This document shows positions 33,596 to 55,364 of a stretch of DNA of 64,000 nt, one piece after another. The DNA is from Phylloscopus collybita (Eukaryota > Chordata > Aves > Passeriformes > Phylloscopidae), in assembly GCA_027886175.1 (NCBI GenBank), contig JAJNNQ010000024.1:30669001-30733000 (forward strand), given 5' to 3'. A program made the translations under genes and the position numbers. Position 1 is the first letter of the stretch. Every line of letters begins with the position of its first letter. The notes below the pieces were generated by a model, which saw only the letters and a list, made by a program, of their open reading frames with translations, did not search any database and was not told the DNA's origin.

Positions 33596-36500
33596 CCTGG
33601 ATGCCTATTGCACTGACGTCCAAGAGTTGAAGATATGGCAGCTAGGAGATTATGCAGCTAATGATGCCAGCAATTAGCTAAGCTATTCCATAACACTCAT
33701 GTTGCTTTGTCAAGCCCTTGGCAGATGCACACATCTGGCAGATATGGTGACGACTCGCAGAGCAGTCCATCAGTAGCAATTTCCCTCAGGAGGTATATGA
33801 TGAGTGGTGGGAGTCTGGCAATGTGACTCCTGAATTTAGCTCCAGCTCAGAAGACAACACATAGCAAAGCAGTGAACAGCCTGGCTCAGCTTCTCTGGTG
33901 AACAAGCTGATCAAACACAGACACCAAGACACAGCCTACACAGCAATCTAGAGCTGCATGAGGCAGGGTCTCCTTTTACAGAGTTGATTCTTCCCATACA
34001 GACCATATCCACTTCGGGGTCCAACAGTCCTGTTCTTTACCATGGATTCTATTGATTTGTCTTGTGCAGGCTCCAGACTTACATGCCTGTCTTTCTTTGA
34101 CCAGAAGTAGAGTCTCCAGTTCAGGAGAAGTTTGAGTACAATAGTGACAGATCAAGGTCTAAAAGGTCTGAATAGGGCAGTTTCAACCCCTTATCTCAAA
34201 GCTGAGCAAACAATAAATCAGGAAAACATTGAGAGAAGGAATTTCTCGGTACACTAATAATTCTCCTCTAATAGTGCGTAAGGAAGCAAAAGTTTATGTA
34301 ACGTTCTCTTAATATCTAATTTCTTCAAGAAGTCCCCACCTGCAATGGCCAGGATCTGAGTTTGAACACATGCTTCTAGCATATATAAAATTTTCCTGAG
34401 GTCAAGGTCCTGAAGCTATTGATACATACAGATAATAAAAAAAGGATTATAAAACCAATAATAACGAAGAAATTGTTACTCCTTAGCCTAGTGGCCATTT
34501 AATCAGCAGAAAGAGAGTGTGAGGTGAAGGGCCACTATGAGCCAATATGCCTCAATGGCAAGACTAAAGAGGAAAAAAGAATACCCATTAAGTAAAGCTA
34601 AGGAAATGAGGGGTACCAGTTGCTCAAAACTAGAAGAAATCTCAACTGTGATGTATGACTGTGCATTACATGATGATACAGCTGCTTACACTCTATGGAA
34701 GACATAGGTCTGCAAAATTCTTCTGTTTCAGGAGAAATGGAAAATAGCATGTCATTACTCTAGAAGCAGGAACCAAAGCAATTTCTGCAAAATAGGATGA
34801 AGAGCAGCAGTTGAAAATGAGTACAACGTGTACTCGCAGAGCAAAGCCATGGCAAAAAGTGCTAATTGAAGAAGGCAGGTAATTTTACCTTAGAAAATGG
34901 TACTTAGCCCGTAGATCTTGCTCCCACATTTTAAAGGGAAAACCGACAAGTTTGAGGTGACAGTAAAAGAGGATTAGTTGAGAAATACAAAAGACACTGT
35001 TAACATTTTTTAAATTATCTAAAAGGTGTATAAGCAGATGCAGAGAGGTGACAAGGTTTACTGGTAATTCATGTTAGCTCTTATTTAGGCTAGTCAAAAT
35101 TAAGATGGGTTGAAGATCTTCATTTAAGAATAGCAATGCTGGATCAGACAAACCTGCAGTTAAACTAGGTTTCTGCCTAGGACACAGACAAATAAAGGTC
35201 ACCTACAGAAGAGTAGGAGAAATACTTTCAGAACGCTCTCACAACTTCCCACAATTTTCAGTTCAGGGATTTCCTCAGCCAGAAACGTTGCCTTGCTTTT
35301 AGTAACCTTCAACACATTCATTTTCATTCGTCTTTTTAAAATGCTTCCTGGACACAAAATAAGCCTTTACCTTCTACTGTCCTGTGGCCAGGAGTCCCAC
35401 ACTTTAACTGCACACTCTGGGAAGAACTATGTTTTTGCATTAGTTCTGAACAAAACTCTTACAAGTTTCTTTGGCTGGTCTCCAGTTCTTATACTAGAAG
35501 ATAAAGTGGAGAACTGTTCCTTCATGAATGAGAAGGAATGGTCCTGTTTTCATTATATAAACCAGTAATATTAAATGTAGTGCAGCAATAAACTGAACTT
35601 CTCATTCACCTCTTATTCACGTTATTATCCTCAGAGTTTTAATTAGCTGTAATTCAGGAGTGCTGCTGAACTGACGAGGATGAGATACAGACTGACAAAG
35701 TTCCCACTAGTGACATTCTTGTCACTAGCCAAACTCTCCGTTTTTCAGGAATCATGGTGGAAAAAGACAAAGAAAAGCTTAAGAAGAAAGCTAAGAATGA
35801 AAAAATGTATTAAGAAAGCCTAAGATGCAATGATTATTTAGTTCAAAGGATAAATTAATAAAGGAGAATAACATATACAAAATAACAACGGAAACGGGGA
35901 GGACAAGTACACATATCCAAAGACTGACATAGCACAAGAACTGCATTAGCTGCAGAAAATTGGGATTCTACTAATTAAAAGCAATTAAATTATGTGCCTT
36001 ATTGTACAGGCTGTATCACAGGCTTCACTGTCGCACGGACCCCAGCAGGTTGGTGGGATTTGGAAAGGGATTAGGTGGCTGCCTAAGCAGAGGACTTCTG
36101 CAGTTACTCAGCAAACTCCGGAGGACCACGTTATCCTCTGCTTAAGGGCACCATGAACTTGAAGCTCATTGTTTCGAGACTTTGAAGAAAGGAAGGGCGA
36201 AAAGCCACGGGACAAGTTACTTTCGGAGAAGCACCGCTGGGATCCAAACACCTGACTCACCAGAATCAGCCGCACTATTTAAAGCCAGAGAAGTCACACA
36301 GGAATCTCAGCCATGCGCTGATGGAGAGAGCTGGCCGCCCTCCCGAACACACGGGTGCCCCATTTGCCCCGCTGAAGAGAGCTGGTGGCGCCGCCGGTTC
36401 AGCGCCCCGCTTCCCCTGCCCCGCACCCCCGGCAAGCTCCGGCTGGATGAAACCCCACCACCCACAAGGGAGGCTCTCCGTCTTCCCAAACCGCGGAGCC

Positions 36501-36763
36501 AGACCTTCCCCCCGGCGCTGCGGGGCTGCTCCGCGGGAGCCCCGATCGGGACCCGGCACAGCGGGGACAGCGGGGACAGCGGGGACAGCGGGGACAGCGG
36601 GGACAGCGGGGACAGCGGGGCTGCTCTGCCCCGGCTCCCCGGCGGCGGCTGCTGCTGGACCCGCGGCCCGAAGCCCGCCGCAGGGCACCCTCCTGCCCCC
36701 GCCCGCCGCCCGGGGCACTCACCCTCCGGCGAGCAGGTGGAGCAGCGTGCTGGGCTGCGACAT
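29863..36763 (-). CDS. Mitochondrial pyrimidine-nucleotide carrier, SLC25A33/SLC25A36-like
   Basis: This inner-membrane carrier family exchanges pyrimidine nucleotides (SLC25A33 = PNC1, SLC25A36 = PNC2). Exons in transcript order: 36763-36723, 32512-32336, 31804-31727, 31415-31315, 30719-30653, 30455-30175, 30062-29863. They total 945 nt, giving 314 aa, with continuous phase and GT-AG junctions. The protein starts [14 protein letters not shown]. Its three carrier repeats carry [26 protein letters not shown] and [14 protein letters not shown], with [23 protein letters not shown] and [21 protein letters not shown]. The N-terminus resembles SLC25A36, while [12 protein letters not shown] and RMQLE resemble SLC25A33, so it looks like a third paralog rather than either one. 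It is intact, with a CpG-island promoter. Human has no such gene between CLSTN3 and PEX5. Confidence 0.92.
31977..32064 (-). mobile_element. CR1 LINE 3' fragment in intron 2 of the carrier gene
   Basis: The plus strand starts with TCATAGAATCATGG and continues ACCTTAAAGGTCATCTAGTT and CCACCCTGCCATGGGCAGGG, the reverse complement of a CR1 tail. Similarity fades after about 32064. Confidence 0.85.
32513..36722 (-). other. Intron 1 of the SLC25A36-like gene
   Basis: This 4.2-kb intron separates the 41-nt first coding exon from exon 2. It contains an A27 tract near 33565-33591 and, at about 35125-35215, weak similarity to an old amniote interspersed repeat (GCTGGATCAGAC). No additional gene is supported. 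Confidence 0.6.
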
Positions 36764-36900
36764 GGCCCCGCCGCACTGGAGCGCGGCCGCAGGAGCGGCG
36801 GCGGAAGGGGCGGGCGGGGCGCTGCCAGGGGAGCGAGGGTTCCCCCGGGCACAGAGGGACGGGACAGCTCGCACGGCTCCTTTGGCCCGGCCGCTCCAGG
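36330..36900 (-). promoter_or_regulatory. CpG island around the SLC25A36-like start
   Basis: CpG-dense sequence surrounds the ATG at 36763-36761 on the minus strand and extends into intron 1. There is no TATA box. It is consistent with a housekeeping promoter. Confidence 0.6.
36558..36620 (+). repeat. Seven perfect 9-bp repeats (ACAGCGGGG)
   Basis: Units start at 36558 and every 9 bases to 36612, all identical. Seven consecutive GGGG runs make the plus strand a strong G-quadruplex candidate. The array lies about 100 bases inside intron 1 of the SLC25A36-like gene, within its CpG island. Its multiple-of-three period makes spurious Asp-Ser-Gly open frames. Confidence 0.95.
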
Positions 36901-37015
36901 CTCTTCCATTAGACACAAACCAACCAAACCCCTTCCCCCATCCCAAGCCTCCAGACCGACCCCCAAACTTAAACAAACTCGGCTTTGTTTTGCAAGTAGG
37001 GGAGCCAAGGCAAAC

Positions 37016-37018
<3 letters not shown>

Positions 37019-37070
<52 letters not shown>
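37019..37070 (+). repeat. T52 homopolymer
   Basis: 52 uninterrupted T lie about 255 bases upstream of the SLC25A36-like ATG. On the minus strand this is A52 preceded by about 180 bases of CpG-containing sequence, so it could be the tail of a retroposed RNA or a simple tract. No target-site duplication was identified. Confidence 0.85.
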
Positions 37071-37071
<1 letters not shown>

Positions 37072-37479
37072 GACCACGGGGAAGGGATGGGTCCAAGAGC
37101 AGAGCTCCCAAGTCGTTCCTGACGCTCGTCGCTCGTCCTCGTTCATGCGACCACAGATGCATCTTCGGATGTTCAGGTTCATCTGAAAAGGGGCCAGTGC
37201 TCTCCACAAAACCCCCGCAACCTTCTGAATAAATTAGACTTCGAAGTTCGGAGGATCAGTGTGAGAAAGACAGAGAATATTCAGGGGCAAAAGATCCTCT
37301 GTTGCTTTTTCGAATGCAGTTTCAGCGTGCATCAGAGTTCATCGAATATCATCTCCCTTAAAAAAAGCAGAATGTACATCAACATGATGCTGTTGCCAAA
37401 AAGGCACACATCAGATCAGTTTATGTGTTTAGGAGGATAGCCTGGAGGTCAGATGAAACAAGCTGTCAGAACAGCTCTG

Positions 37480-37690
37480 TCCTGCTGGGACTTCACTCAC
37501 AGCACTGACACAGGGCTAAGCGTCCAGTTTGGGTACCACGCTGCTTCAACAGAGACAAATGTGGGAAGTGAATCCACAGAGGGGACTAACTACCTTGGCC
37601 ACTCAAGCAGAAGGATTGAAAAAAATTGCAGCCTTTAGTCTGGAGGAGAAGGAATTAAGGGAGACGTGACAACTGAGTCCAGTTAAGTAC
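37480..37690 (+). mobile_element. Diverged CR1 LINE 3' region fragment
   Basis: Segments such as CCAGTTTGGGTACCA and TTTAGTCTGGAGGAGAAG resemble the CR1 region before its 3' end (consensus roughly CAGTTTTGGGCCCC ... TTTAGTCTGGAGAAAAGAAG). The copy is heavily diverged and its boundaries are approximate. Confidence 0.5.
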
Positions 37691-38059
37691 AAAGATACTC
37701 TGAAAAGGAAATAAGAACCTTATCTGCAGTAGAAAAGAACAGAACTATCAGCTCATCCATAGTGCCTGTCACTACCTGGGCAATGAGGGGAAGACCAGTA
37801 AACAGATTGACTTTCTGGTCAGTCAAATTGGGAACTGGCCAAAGATACCTAGAAGCTCCAAGCATTTTTCACTTGTCTTCACTGTGGTGGTGAATATCTT
37901 AAATAGCACCAGTTGCAAGTGGGGAAAAAGTCATTCTAGAGTACTAAGCACTTGGGCAAAGTCAAGGTTTTCAGACCAATTAGGGCTGATGAACTTCATC
38001 CTGTGATGGCTGGAGAACTGGAGAATGGCCCACTGGCCATTATCTTTGAAATATCTAGA

Positions 38060-38650
38060 CAACTGAGAGGTTAAGAAGACTGGAAAAGGACATTTAAAAA
38101 AAGAAAATCTGATTAATTACTGGCCAGCCAGCATAATTTTACTGCCTTCCCCTGTGATACTGGAACAAGTAAATATTATGTAGACAGCTCACATTTTCCT
38201 TTTGCAAAAAGAAGAGATCAAGTTAAACCAATCTTTCATGGCAGACCTGTCCTTGTGGTCAAGGAAGAAACGAGATGTTACATTTTTGATTTCAGTAGGA
38301 TTTTTGCTCTGTTTCATCTGACAGTGTAAAAAGCACATTAGGAAATATGGGGAACTGGATCTACTGAAATCGCTGTTGGGAGAGTCTGATGCTGATTGGA
38401 AAATTCTAAGATTAGTTTTTGATGCTATGTTGTCTATCTGGAAAGAAGCATCAAGGAGTCCTGCAGAGATCTGTTTTCAGTGTGGTTCTTTTTCAGTAGT
38501 TTATGCAGTGGACTAGAAAATTGTGTCTATTAAAATTTGCAGACAACATTAACCCGAGAGGGGTTGCAAAGGATTTGGTAGAGAAAATTCATGTACAAAT
38601 GATCTTGATCAGTGGGAGAAATAGCCTGAAAGTGTAGAACACCATCTAAT
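38060..38650 (+). mobile_element. Diverged CR1 LINE reverse-transcriptase fragment
   Basis: Broken frames read like the CR1 polymerase: an EDWKR...AFKK-type segment followed by an NYWPASIILLP-like segment near 38080-38150, then a SVF...VVLFQ block near 38470 and a KFADN-like segment near 38535. There are multiple stops. It is an old, inactive copy. Confidence 0.5.
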
Positions 38651-38869
38651 AAAAGTATGTGCCAAGTTGGCACCTGGAAAGAAATAATGAATTTCACAAA
38701 GTTAGGATGGGGAAGAGTTAGACAGAGACCTCCATTTTGGTTTCCATCAGGCCCAGGACCTTCAGCAAAGTACTGGTGTTCAGAACAGCTGAAGGATGCA
38801 GAGCCTGGAATAGCCTTTTCAGGACCTGGACAATTTGCTTCACTCATCTCTTGAAGAGTTATTTGGCCC

Positions 38870-40370
38870 CCCTGATATTTTAGTTATTGCTGCCAAATTA
38901 CTTACAGTTTGCTTGCAGTGGTGCATTGACTCTGCTTCTTTTCCTGTTGACTTTAGATCAGATCCTTTGCTTTCTGCCTGCAAGCAGAAATAGTTGTGGC
39001 TTCAGCAGGACACTTATCCACCAACAACTGTAGCTGTGGTTGTCCTGAATGCTCTGCCAACACTGCCACTTCTGGTCCTTCCAGTTGCACCAAAGTTTTT
39101 TGGGACTCCAAGGGATAAAGGGCCATCCAGCCCTTCAGAAGGAAGGCTGTGGGGGGTTTTTTTGTAGGGCAGTGTTTCCCTGTCCCTGTCCTGAACCAGA
39201 AGGCCAAGCTGGTATCATAGGCTGGTGTCATGAGCATACCCCAAATCCTTGTTGCAAATATTTACAAATCTAAACTGCTTAATATCTTCCTCCCTGCCTA
39301 GTCTGTGATGGCTTTTGGATTTCTGTCCATGCATTATCTCAATGCCTACACTCCCCTTCTCCATGTCTGTGTGCAGTCTATTGGTTTTGCTTAGGAGCAG
39401 CATTGCCCATCTCTTCTTCTCGAAAGTAATTTGGGATTCTGCCCCACAGCATTCTCCATCCATCTCTCTTCAAGTGTTCTTGCTGACCCTTGATCACACT
39501 GAGCACACAGAGGGCTGGCATTTGGTAATAGCAGGTGAGTCTTATCTTAACCTTCCAAGATGCCAGAAGTGTGCTTTCAAAATGACTCTCCCAGTAATCC
39601 CTGGCCTGGGGTTTGTCCTGCAGGACAGCCTTGGTGTACCAGCGAGATTCCTCTTTGGTGGTGCTAAGCTGCACATGGGGCACACCTCATGCACGTCAGC
39701 CACCGACTGGTGCGCTGTCCATGGGGCCAAAGAAGACAGAGTCCAAAGTAATGCTCCCCAAGCATGTTTGGATATTGTATTTCCAGCCCCAATTCTTATA
39801 AAGGCTTGCTCCTGTTGAGCCATACATACTACTTGCTAGCACAGAACTGGCTGTAGATGCCACATGCATTTCAAAGCTGCAAGGAGAGCAGACAGGAAGA
39901 CCTACTATCAAAGAATTGTGTCTAAAAACGCACCAGATGTCACATTCTCGACAGATGAAGTGAACCTGACAAATCTGGAGAGGACCCTGCAGAGGAGCAT
40001 ATTCCTTTGAAACAAGAAGATGGGATTTGATTCTGAAACCAGTTTATTTCTAGCACCCTAATGTCACGGGAGGCAGCACACATTGTGCAACCCCCTCTTG
40101 GTGCTTTTCCCATTCTCTTAGAGGCTACACACAAATGACCTCTGATTTTCCAGGTGGTTTGTCCTTTGGAACCACGAATGTAGAAGGATCAAGGCTGGGT
40201 AGGAGCTGACGTTTCTATGGCTTATCTGAAAGTATCACATACTTTTCAGCTAAATGTGTGCACTCCCGACCTGTGGTTGCCAGCTGCAGTATTTTAGTGA
40301 TCCCAGAGCAAACAGTAAAATATCAGTCCATCAGCTGGACAGATGTGTACTGATACAGTATGCGCTCATT
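38870..40370. other. Intergenic sequence, nothing recognised
   Basis: Short overlapping open frames on both strands have no recognised homology or splice continuity. Confidence 0.5.
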
Positions 40371-40397
40371 TACACGTATATGTATAAATATATACAT

Positions 40398-40600
40398 CTC
40401 GTTGAATATGTATATATGAATATATATATGTGTATCTTCACAAATACAAAGAGATGTGTGCGGTGCATACATGTATATATCTCTTGTATGTACTTACACA
40501 TATATATATACATACCCTATACGTCTCGTTGAATATATATATATATATTTGTGTATATTTGCAAAAACAAGGGGGGTGTGTATAGTACACAACATACACA
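40398..40600 (+). repeat. AT-rich tandem duplication, 127-bp period
   Basis: CTCGTTGAATAT at 40398 recurs at 40525. Each copy is followed by a TA tract, a GTGTAT element, CAAA-type sequence and a (A/G)GGTGTGT-like element in the same order. The copies have diverged in the TA tracts. The repeat ends where the PEX5 CpG island begins. Confidence 0.65.
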
Positions 40601-40619
40601 TATGCACACCGTTTCAGGG

Positions 40620-41107
40620 CCAGCAGAGGGGCGCACCCCCCGGGAGCGGGCTCGGGAGCTGCGGGAGCAGTGCGCGGGGAGGCCGCCGGCCGTGCAGCCA
40701 CCGGGAGGGCCGGGTTCCGCCGGTGGGCGGCGACGCGGGCGGCGACACGGGCGACCCCGGCCCTCAGCCCCTTTGAGGCGCTCCGGCGCCTGTCCCTTTA
40801 AGGCTGGCCCCGCCCCGCCGCGCGAGCCCAGCGCGCCCCGGCGGCCCCAGGTACGGAGCGGGCGGGGGAGCCCCGCGGCCCCTCCGCGCGCGGGCCGGGC
40901 GGCGTCGGCCGCAGGGGCCGGGTGGGGGCGCGGGGGGCTCGGGCCGCGGGCCGCGGCCTTGCTGTCCCGGCGGGCGGACGGGCGGGTGTCCGTCCTCTCC
41001 CGGGCCGGGCCCGCGGGGGAGGCGGCGCTGGCGGGTGGCAGCCGGGTCGGGGTCAGGCGGTCGCTCCGCCCGGCGCTCACCCGCTGTCTGTGCCGCCCCG
41101 GTGCCAG
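40620..41107 (+). promoter_or_regulatory. PEX5 CpG-island promoter and non-coding exon 1
   Basis: GC-dense sequence contains CCCCGCCCCG-type GC boxes at about 40808-40818. A likely non-coding first exon ends at 40850 (CCCCAG|GTACGG) and a splice acceptor at 41107 begins the coding exon. There is no TATA box. Confidence 0.5.
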
Positions 41108-41161
41108 GTGCAGGCGCGGCGGGGTTCGGCGCCGACCCTCACTGCCTCCGTGCCCGGCGCC

Positions 41162-51091
<9,930 letters not shown>

Positions 51092-51137
51092 CTCTGGGAT
51101 AGGCTTCCCTGCGAGTGCAGTGGTTGCCTAGCCCAGC

Positions 51138-51991
51138 AATAAATGACCTTTCTTAGGCAGAAAATGTTCACAAGGGTTCACACACATCTTTGCCCTGGTA
51201 GGGCAGATCATTGGCAACTGTTTATTTTTAAAGTACCCCCCTGGTGAAGTGTGCATCTTCCCCAGCCTGTCTGTTGTGGCCTGAGCGTTTCTGAACAGTT
51301 CACGTTATCACCTCCATGACGACTGACTGACACTGCTGGTTCACAGATGATCACAGTGGGGAAGACAGCAGCACCCTGCCCTCTTGCCAGACTGCATTTG
51401 CAGTAGTGCCCAGCTTGGCTGTGAGACCTTGGCCGTGAGAGCCATTCTGCAGACTGCCTGCAAGGGCATGTCTCTACTTCGAGCTGCTTTGGAGGGGTGG
51501 GATTGCTGTTTCACCCACAAGGGTGAAAAATTGTGGGGTTTGAGCATGCTTCCCCATGTATGTGCTTGCATGTGTGTATATGTGGGTTGCTAGGGAAAAC
51601 TGGGGCAGTAGTCCCCTTTTCTGGCCACTGGTAACTTCATGGTACAGCCAGATGCTACTTTCTCAGTGTCTCTTCATGAACCTTTTAAGACAGAAGTATC
51701 ATGCTGGTGCTGGGGACATGGGTGGAGGCCCTTACCCGGTCAGGGTAAGGGAAGATCCCAGAGTTCAGGCTTGAGAGAAGGTGATAGGAATAAAAGTCTA
51801 AAATGTAACCTCTCCCAAAATACGGTGGGGAAAGGGGTCAAGTCTTAATTTTTTCTTGCTCATCTGTCATTGTTTTCCTTTGTGCAAAAGTCCCCATCTT
51901 GTGTGTAACTGAATCTTGTTAATTATAAATATCTGTATATGATTCTATTGGGGAAAATGTTTTTTAATTGTAAAGTATTTTGTATAATAAA
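51138..51991 (+). terminator. PEX5 polyadenylation signals (proximal and distal)
   Basis: AATAAA at 51138-51143 lies only 47 bases after the stop. A second at 51986-51991 follows an AT-rich 3'UTR. Two 3'UTR lengths, about 70 and about 920 bases, are therefore possible. Confidence 0.6.
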
Positions 51992-52019
51992 GGTATAAGC
52001 CCACTGCTTTTCAAAGGAT

Positions 52020-55000
52020 AGATTAGACTCTCTCTGTTTCTGTCTCCCCTTTTGACTCAGGTTTTGCTTTATTGATAGCTCGCATGCAGATGAAGTTTAA
52101 AGGACCTCATTTTGCTGTAGCCCCAGGCTTCAGTTCAGTGAGCCAGCAGAAGAGCCTCTCTGTGCCAAAAGCTCTCTCTTTTCTTGCTCAGGTTTAGAGG
52201 TCAGTGACGCACTTTTTTTTTCATCTTCTGGCCCTCTGCAGTGAGGGAAGTCGTGTTACATTTTATCACCTGTGTAGGGAATCTGACTGCTGCAGTAGTC
52301 AAGGCTGGGGGCTTAAGCAGGAAGTGCTGCCCCTTCCTGTTCCATCAGGCACCTGTTTGTTCATTCCTCAACCTCACAGGCTTTCCTCTCGCTGCTGGAG
52401 CAGAAACTGTGCAGAGAATAGTATTTGCTGTATATTTTCTGAGCTTTATTTTCCCCTGTATCTTCTATCCAGCCCTGTGACACTGAAACCTACATGCACT
52501 GTTCTGAGACTGCTGTAGTGTATGTGAAACAACTTGCTGCTTTTGCTGTCTGAAAGGAAGGGAAATGCTGCTTCTGTGTCCTGCTCACCCATGCTTCTGG
52601 TCAGAGATGCCTTTTGGTTTTTACTTATCTCAGTCCTCTGTCAGATTTTTTGCTTGGTGAAAGAAAACATTAATGCCTATGCTGTGCCTCCCTTGCCGTC
52701 TACTTCTTCTCCCTTCCCCAGTTCTCTGCTGTTGCTCTCACCACTGATTTCCTTTGCCTCTGTGGTGCACCACATTCCTCTCTGTTCATATTCCCATTAC
52801 CATTGCTTGGCCTTCCCTTTTTCTCATCCTCAGACTTCATTAGTACTTCTCTCCTAGGTTTCTTAGTTGCTCAATTTCCCTAGAAATGTCACTTAACCTC
52901 TTGGCTTTGTGTTGGTGTCTTTCCCTATCCCACATTTCCCCCTGTCCCTGCAGGTAGGTTGGTTGTTACCATTTGTTCACTTTCCCTGGAAATTGTTCTC
53001 GCTTTCTTCCCCCTGTCCCTGTTAAATAATTATAGCATGTCTGCTATACCTTTTGCTGAGGCTGAATCTTCACCTAAGCATGAGTTCCTGTTTAATCTCC
53101 CAGGGCTGAGTGAAGATTGGGCTGCCTCTGTCCAGGTCCTGTGTGACTGTCCTGTTAAGAGCTGCCTCTGGAGGTGGGGTGTTGATGCAATGAGCACCAG
53201 CTGGCTGTCTGGATCTGAGCTCTGGTTCCAGTGCCAGTTTTTGTCTGCGCTCTGCAGCCCTGTCTCTGGTGTCCAAAGCCTGTGCTAGTGCTCTGTATGC
53301 ACCGTGATCTTAGTTTGCATTTCCAGCCACATCCAGGTTTTGTCTTACCAAGCCCAGTGGTACAGCAGGGGTGGGCAGCAGGTACCAGACATTTTAGATT
53401 CATGTAAAGGCAGTGAGGAGTGTTTGCACATCCCTAATCCAGCAGACTCTGGCAGCCTCCCTTGCTCATGTAGGAAAGTGTTCCTTAGCACCTACAAGGG
53501 AGAAGAGAAACTTTTCTGTCACTGCTATGTTGAGTAGGGCAGAGCATTGTCTAATATTTTGATGTTTTTAGATGCGTAGCTTGAGAAAAGTAAAATTTTA
53601 AAACTCTGTACCTGTCCACGACTTTAGCAAGGGCTGTAGGTGCAGAGATCCCCTGAAAAATCTGATACCAGGTCGGCTGTTTTTTTCTGAAGTGTTTCCG
53701 TTGCTCTGTCGCATTTCTGAAGCAGAAGTGACACCTAGTGTTGAATCGAGGGCAGGTCCGTGTCTGTCACACGTGCCTGGATGGGGGCACTAAAGCGTTT
53801 AGGAGCACAGCTTGCTATTTAAACACGAAAGGAGCAAAACGCTCGATTAATTTTCTAAACGTGCAGCTGTAGATGCAAAATGTGGTGCTGGGAAGCTAAA
53901 ACCTTTCGAGGGTCTGTGATGCCTTCCCGTGGCTTCTCCCCACTGCTGAGCACGAGTCTTTGTGTTTGTGGAGTCCAGCTTAGCAACTATTCCATGCAAA
54001 ACCATTTGTACGTTTATTAAAAAAACCCCAAACCAACCCAGCTGGGTTTCTGACATTTTGAGCTAGCAGTTATTCACGGACAACCTGTTGCCTTTTCCTT
54101 CGCCTGGGAAAGAGGAGACTTGGGAAAGGAAATTATAGTTAGAAAAGATCTTCACTTTGCTTTCTGATGTCTGTGTGTTGTCAAGTGGGACTTCAAAGGC
54201 TTTTGTCAGTCTGTATTTGCTGTGCCTCTCTTTCCTGTGCAATTTCTTTGGAGCTTACTCCCAGTGTTGTGACTGAATATGCAGCACTCATCCAATAGGA
54301 TTCTATCATCTCTCTTTTTGCTGAAAAAGTGGTGTTGAGTTTGCTGTACTGAAGAGTAGCAATTGATAAGTGCAACAAATAGATAGAGGAAAGCAAAAAA
54401 AAGGGGAGTTCGGGAGAGATGCATGCTAGGCAAAAAAAAAGGGCCTCTTTTTTTTTTTTTCCCTCCTGAAAGGTTTGGAAGTGAATGCATTTATTCGTGT
54501 GTAGGCTGTTCATAGTTTTGGGTTCTGTGGTCCAGTGACATGTTCCTATGTTGTATTTTTGGGGGCTGTTTTGCTTGGGAAACAGAAATTGGAGAGTGAA
54601 AAGTGGGAAAGAAGCTTTACTTTTGAGATTAAGAATTACATTTCTAGCACTAACAACTGCTGATTGAGTAACACCCAAAAAACCACCCTCTCCAACCACA
54701 ACCCCCCCTCCAAAATAAAGGAACCAATGTACTGCTGCCTTGAGTCCAAAAATAGCAAACAGAAATTGGGGGAGAATACTTCATGTGTGATTTTATTGAT
54801 TTTTTTTTTAAATCCTCTTGTTTTAAAGTAAGGAGTAAAAACAGGTGAGTACTGAGATACAAATTAAGGTATCCACAGTGATAGAGCAGGATAGGAGTAC
54901 AACAGGATCTGGTGGGTGAAGGAATTTGTTGTTAATTAGATTTTTCTACCATTTTACCTTTTCCAACACTGTGAAGTGGTGCATATGTGACATCTACAGC

Positions 55001-55360
55001 TGTAAGTGAAATTGTTTTATCACCCTGCACTCTAGTAGTAAATAGTCTCTAAATAAATAAAGAAAAAAGGAAAAAAACCCCAGAAAACTAGTTTTATGAA
55101 AAATATGAAAATATTTTAGTCTTTATTCTTCCCTTGCTAGAGTGTTTTTTGCATAACTGCATATTTTCAAAGAATCTGTGTGTCATTGTTCATCTTGCTC
55201 CTTCTGTTGCTTTTTTTGTCTGCTGAGGGCAATAGAGGAAGAGGGGTTTATCTTCCTCTTATCTTTTCACTTTTGTCACACACTTTCTTTTTCAGATTTT
55301 GAGATACTCCTGTTTCTGCAGGAAGGGCATAAGAGGAATTTTGGGAAACATCATTCCCCA
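52020..55360. other. Intergenic sequence downstream of PEX5, nothing recognised
   Basis: No splice-supported coding exon, RNA gene or transposon end was identified on either strand. The many short open frames are pyrimidine-rich or low-complexity and lack domain motifs. Confidence 0.5.
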
Positions 55361-55364
55361 TAAA

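Noticed and set aside
35125..35215. Possible ancient SINE/LINE-like repeat (GCTGGATCAGAC region)
   Set aside because: Similarity is short and recalled from memory; not enough to name a family without a repeat-library search.
36182..37232. 278-303 aa open frames on both strands at 36.2-37.2 kb
   Set aside because: They are produced by the 9-bp repeat, the CpG island and the T52 run; the only supported coding piece here is the 41-nt first exon of the SLC25A36-like gene.
40254..40580. Short Tyr/Ile-rich open frames upstream of PEX5
   Set aside because: They are translations of the AT-rich 127-bp duplication.
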